Part shown: in pieces, positions 5,262 through 6,294 of the stretch
Numbering within the stretch: position 1 is the first letter of the stretch
Layout of the letters: every line of letters starts with the position of its first letter
Assembly: GCA_024653385.1 (NCBI GenBank)
Contig: JANLFZ010000368.1
Span: 1 to 6,294, forward strand
Reading direction: 5' to 3'
Source: Thermoguttaceae bacterium
GTDB lineage: Bacteria; Planctomycetota; Planctomycetia; Pirellulales; Thermoguttaceae
DNA: 6,294 nucleotides
Notes under the pieces: model-generated
Told to the model about the DNA's origin: nothing
What the model saw: the letters and a program-made list of their open reading frames with translations, nothing else
Databases searched by the model: none
Translations under genes and position numbers: made by a program

Positions 5262-5921
5262 TCACGGGTCCGGCCACAATCGCCCGCGCTCCAGCCGCAC
5301 GCGCCGTGTGGCCAGGCGACCGAGAAAACCGCGATGGTGCGAGACGAGCACCATCGCTTGGGGCAAGCCCGCAAGAATTCCTTCGACGCGAGCGACCGAG
5401 GCCTCGTCGAGCCCGGCGGTCGGTTCGTCGAGCAAGAGGGCCTCGGGCTGCATGGCCAGCACGGTGGCCAGGGCCACCAGCCGTTTCTCCCCGCCGGAAA
5501 GCTTGTAGGTGATGCGGTCCTCGTACCCGGCCAGGCCGAGGGAATCGAGCGTCCTGGCAACCAGGGCGCGAATCTCGTGCCGCGGCACGCCCAGGTTCAA
5601 TGGGCCGAAGGCCACGTCCTCGGCCACCGTGGGGCAAAAGAGTTGGTCGTCGGCGTCCTGGAAGAGAAATCCCACACGGCGGCGGACCTCGTGAAAGTCG
5701 GCTTCCCGAACCCGGGGCTTGCCAAGAACCTCGACCGTGCCTCCGGACGGGCGCACCAGGCCGACGATCATCGACAGGAGCGTGGTCTTGCCGCTGCCGT
5801 TGGGGCCGACCAGGGCCACGCGCTCCCCCGGCTCTAGCCAGAAATCGCACGCGGCCAGCACGGGCCGGTCGGGGTCATAGGCGAACGCGATGTCCGACAG
5901 CCGGACGAGGCAATCGTTCAT
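5262..5921 (-). CDS. cbiO: CbiO/EcfA-type ATPase of an energy-coupling-factor metal transporter
   Basis: 219 aa. All ABC ATPase motifs are intact: Walker A GPNGSGKT (39-46), Q-loop FQDADDQLF (87-95, Gln88), signature LSGGEKR (141-147), Walker B ALLLDEP (161-167, catalytic Glu166), D-loop GLDE (170-173) and switch His195. The stretch DDQLFCPTVAEDVAFGPLNLG (91-111) is diagnostic for CbiO/EcfA rather than importers with solute-binding proteins. The protein powers metal (Co or Ni) or vitamin uptake with a CbiQ/EcfT partner, which is encoded directly upstream. I place the start at the ATG at 5921-5919. It shares ATGA with the stop of the upstream gene and lies 6 nt from GGGGA. A second ATG at 5927 would have GGGGA touching it, which is too close. 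At 219 aa it is compact and lacks the C-terminal extension of many EcfA proteins. Confidence 0.93.
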   Translation of the reverse strand: MNDCLVRLSDIAFAYDPDRPVLAACDFWLEPGERVALVGPNGSGKTTLLSMIVGLVRPSGGTVEVLGKPRVREADFHEVRRRVGFLFQDADDQLFCPTVAEDVAFGPLNLGVPRHEIRALVARTLDSLGLAGYEDRITYKLSGGEKRLVALATVLAMQPEALLLDEPTAGLDEASVARVEGILAGLPQAMVLVSHHRGFLGRLATRRVRLERGRLWPDP

Positions 5922-6294
5922 AGCCATTCCCCGATGGCCAACAGCGCGAGGATCGTCGCGCCGAGGGCGGCCAGCGCGGTGTCGCGTCTGGACCAGGCGA
6001 AGTGATCGAGCAGGTGGAAACGTCCGCAAAACCCGCGGCACTTCATGGCGGCCACGATCCGCTCGGAACGGTCGAGGCTCCGGACCAAGAGCATTCCCAC
6101 CAGGTACCCGTAGGTTTGCCAGGTGTGGCGGTTCATTCGGGGCCGGAACCCTCGAACCTTCATGGCCGCGCCGAGCCGCCCGCGCTCCTGTTCGAGCACC
6201 GCCACGTACCGCACGGTGAACAGGAGGAGGTGGACGAGTTTGTCGGGAACGCGGAGGTGGTGCAGCGCATGGCCCAGCGCCGCGAGGTCGAGCG
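5918..6294 (-). CDS. cbiQ: CbiQ/EcfT-type transmembrane subunit, 5' end cut by the window
   Basis: Only the C-terminal 124 residues are visible; the frame is open to the window edge at 6294, so the start is outside. The visible part begins LDLAALGHALHHLRVPDKL and continues with a hydrophobic helix (VHLLLFTVRYVAVL). The two hallmark cytoplasmic coupling helices follow: RLGAAMKVRGFRP and, after SLDRSERIV, AAMKCRGFCGRF. These Arg-Gly motifs (usually ARG, here VRG and CRG) dock onto the paired ATPases in EcfT/CbiQ proteins. A final hydrophobic stretch (ALAALGATILALLAIGEWL) closes the protein. The stop TGA (5920-5918) overlaps the ATPase start as ATGA, a typical coupled arrangement. In cobalt and nickel systems CbiM, and often CbiN, precede CbiQ; if present they would be just right of this window. 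Whether the substrate is cobalt, nickel or a vitamin cannot be read from this part. Confidence 0.9.
   Translation of the reverse strand, partial: LDLAALGHALHHLRVPDKLVHLLLFTVRYVAVLEQERGRLGAAMKVRGFRPRMNRHTWQTYGYLVGMLLVRSLDRSERIVAAMKCRGFCGRFHLLDHFAWSRRDTALAALGATILALLAIGEWL

Noticed and set aside
2960..5512. An 850-codon open frame on the plus strand spanning the convergent junction
   Set aside because: It overlaps one same-strand gene in another frame and is antisense to the URO-D-like, creatininase-like and ATPase genes, all with intact motifs. Its composition (Arg/Pro/Ala) is a GC artefact.
5922..6041. A 40-residue N-terminal extension of the ATPase beginning at 6041
   Set aside because: It lies inside the CbiQ-type gene in another frame, is Arg/Pro-rich, and would precede the normal ABC N-terminus (VRLSDIAFAYD).
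1..6294. tRNA genes, CRISPR arrays, insertion sequences or phage genes
   Set aside because: No regularly spaced repeats, transposase motifs, terminal inverted repeats or tRNA-like TTCGA arm contexts were found. Coding density leaves no gap larger than 121 bp.

Overview
The window is GC-rich, densely coding bacterial DNA with one plus-strand gene block (1-3258) meeting one minus-strand block (3275-6294) tail to tail. The gene families suggest a planctomycete, probably Pirellulales-like: a membrane-anchored transthyretin/carboxypeptidase-regulatory-like protein, membrane-anchored TPR proteins, a tiny lipoprotein, a Tat-exported creatininase-family protein and a uroporphyrinogen-decarboxylase-family (URO-D) paralogue. 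This is inferred from family content; no rRNA or other phylogenetic marker is present.

Plus strand. A TPR protein cut by the left edge (2-901) is followed by a 121-bp gap with a candidate promoter and an inverted repeat. Three closely spaced genes follow: a 63-aa lipoprotein (1023-1214), an N-terminally anchored TPR protein (1231-2541) and an anchored protein with a beta-sandwich domain and a Lys/Gly/Pro-rich, collagen-like tail (2590-3258). All three carry an export or membrane signal, so I read them as one cell-envelope module of unknown function. The first TPR gene may belong to it as well.

Minus strand, read right to left. The 3' end of a CbiQ/EcfT-type transmembrane subunit (5918-6294) overlaps by ATGA a CbiO/EcfA-type ATPase (5262-5921). 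Together they are the tail of an energy-coupling-factor metal transporter operon, probably cobalt or nickel. After 115 bp holding a candidate promoter come a Tat-signal creatininase-family metallohydrolase (4298-5146) and, 15 bp later, a URO-D/MtaA-like protein (3275-4282). The ribosome binding site of the last gene touches the stop codon of the one before it, so those two are almost certainly co-expressed.

No tRNA, rRNA, CRISPR array, insertion sequence or phage gene is visible. The items most worth following up are the uncharacterised envelope module, the collagen-like tail, the exported creatininase paired with a URO-D-like protein beside a cobalt-type transporter, and inverted repeats overlapping both candidate promoters.
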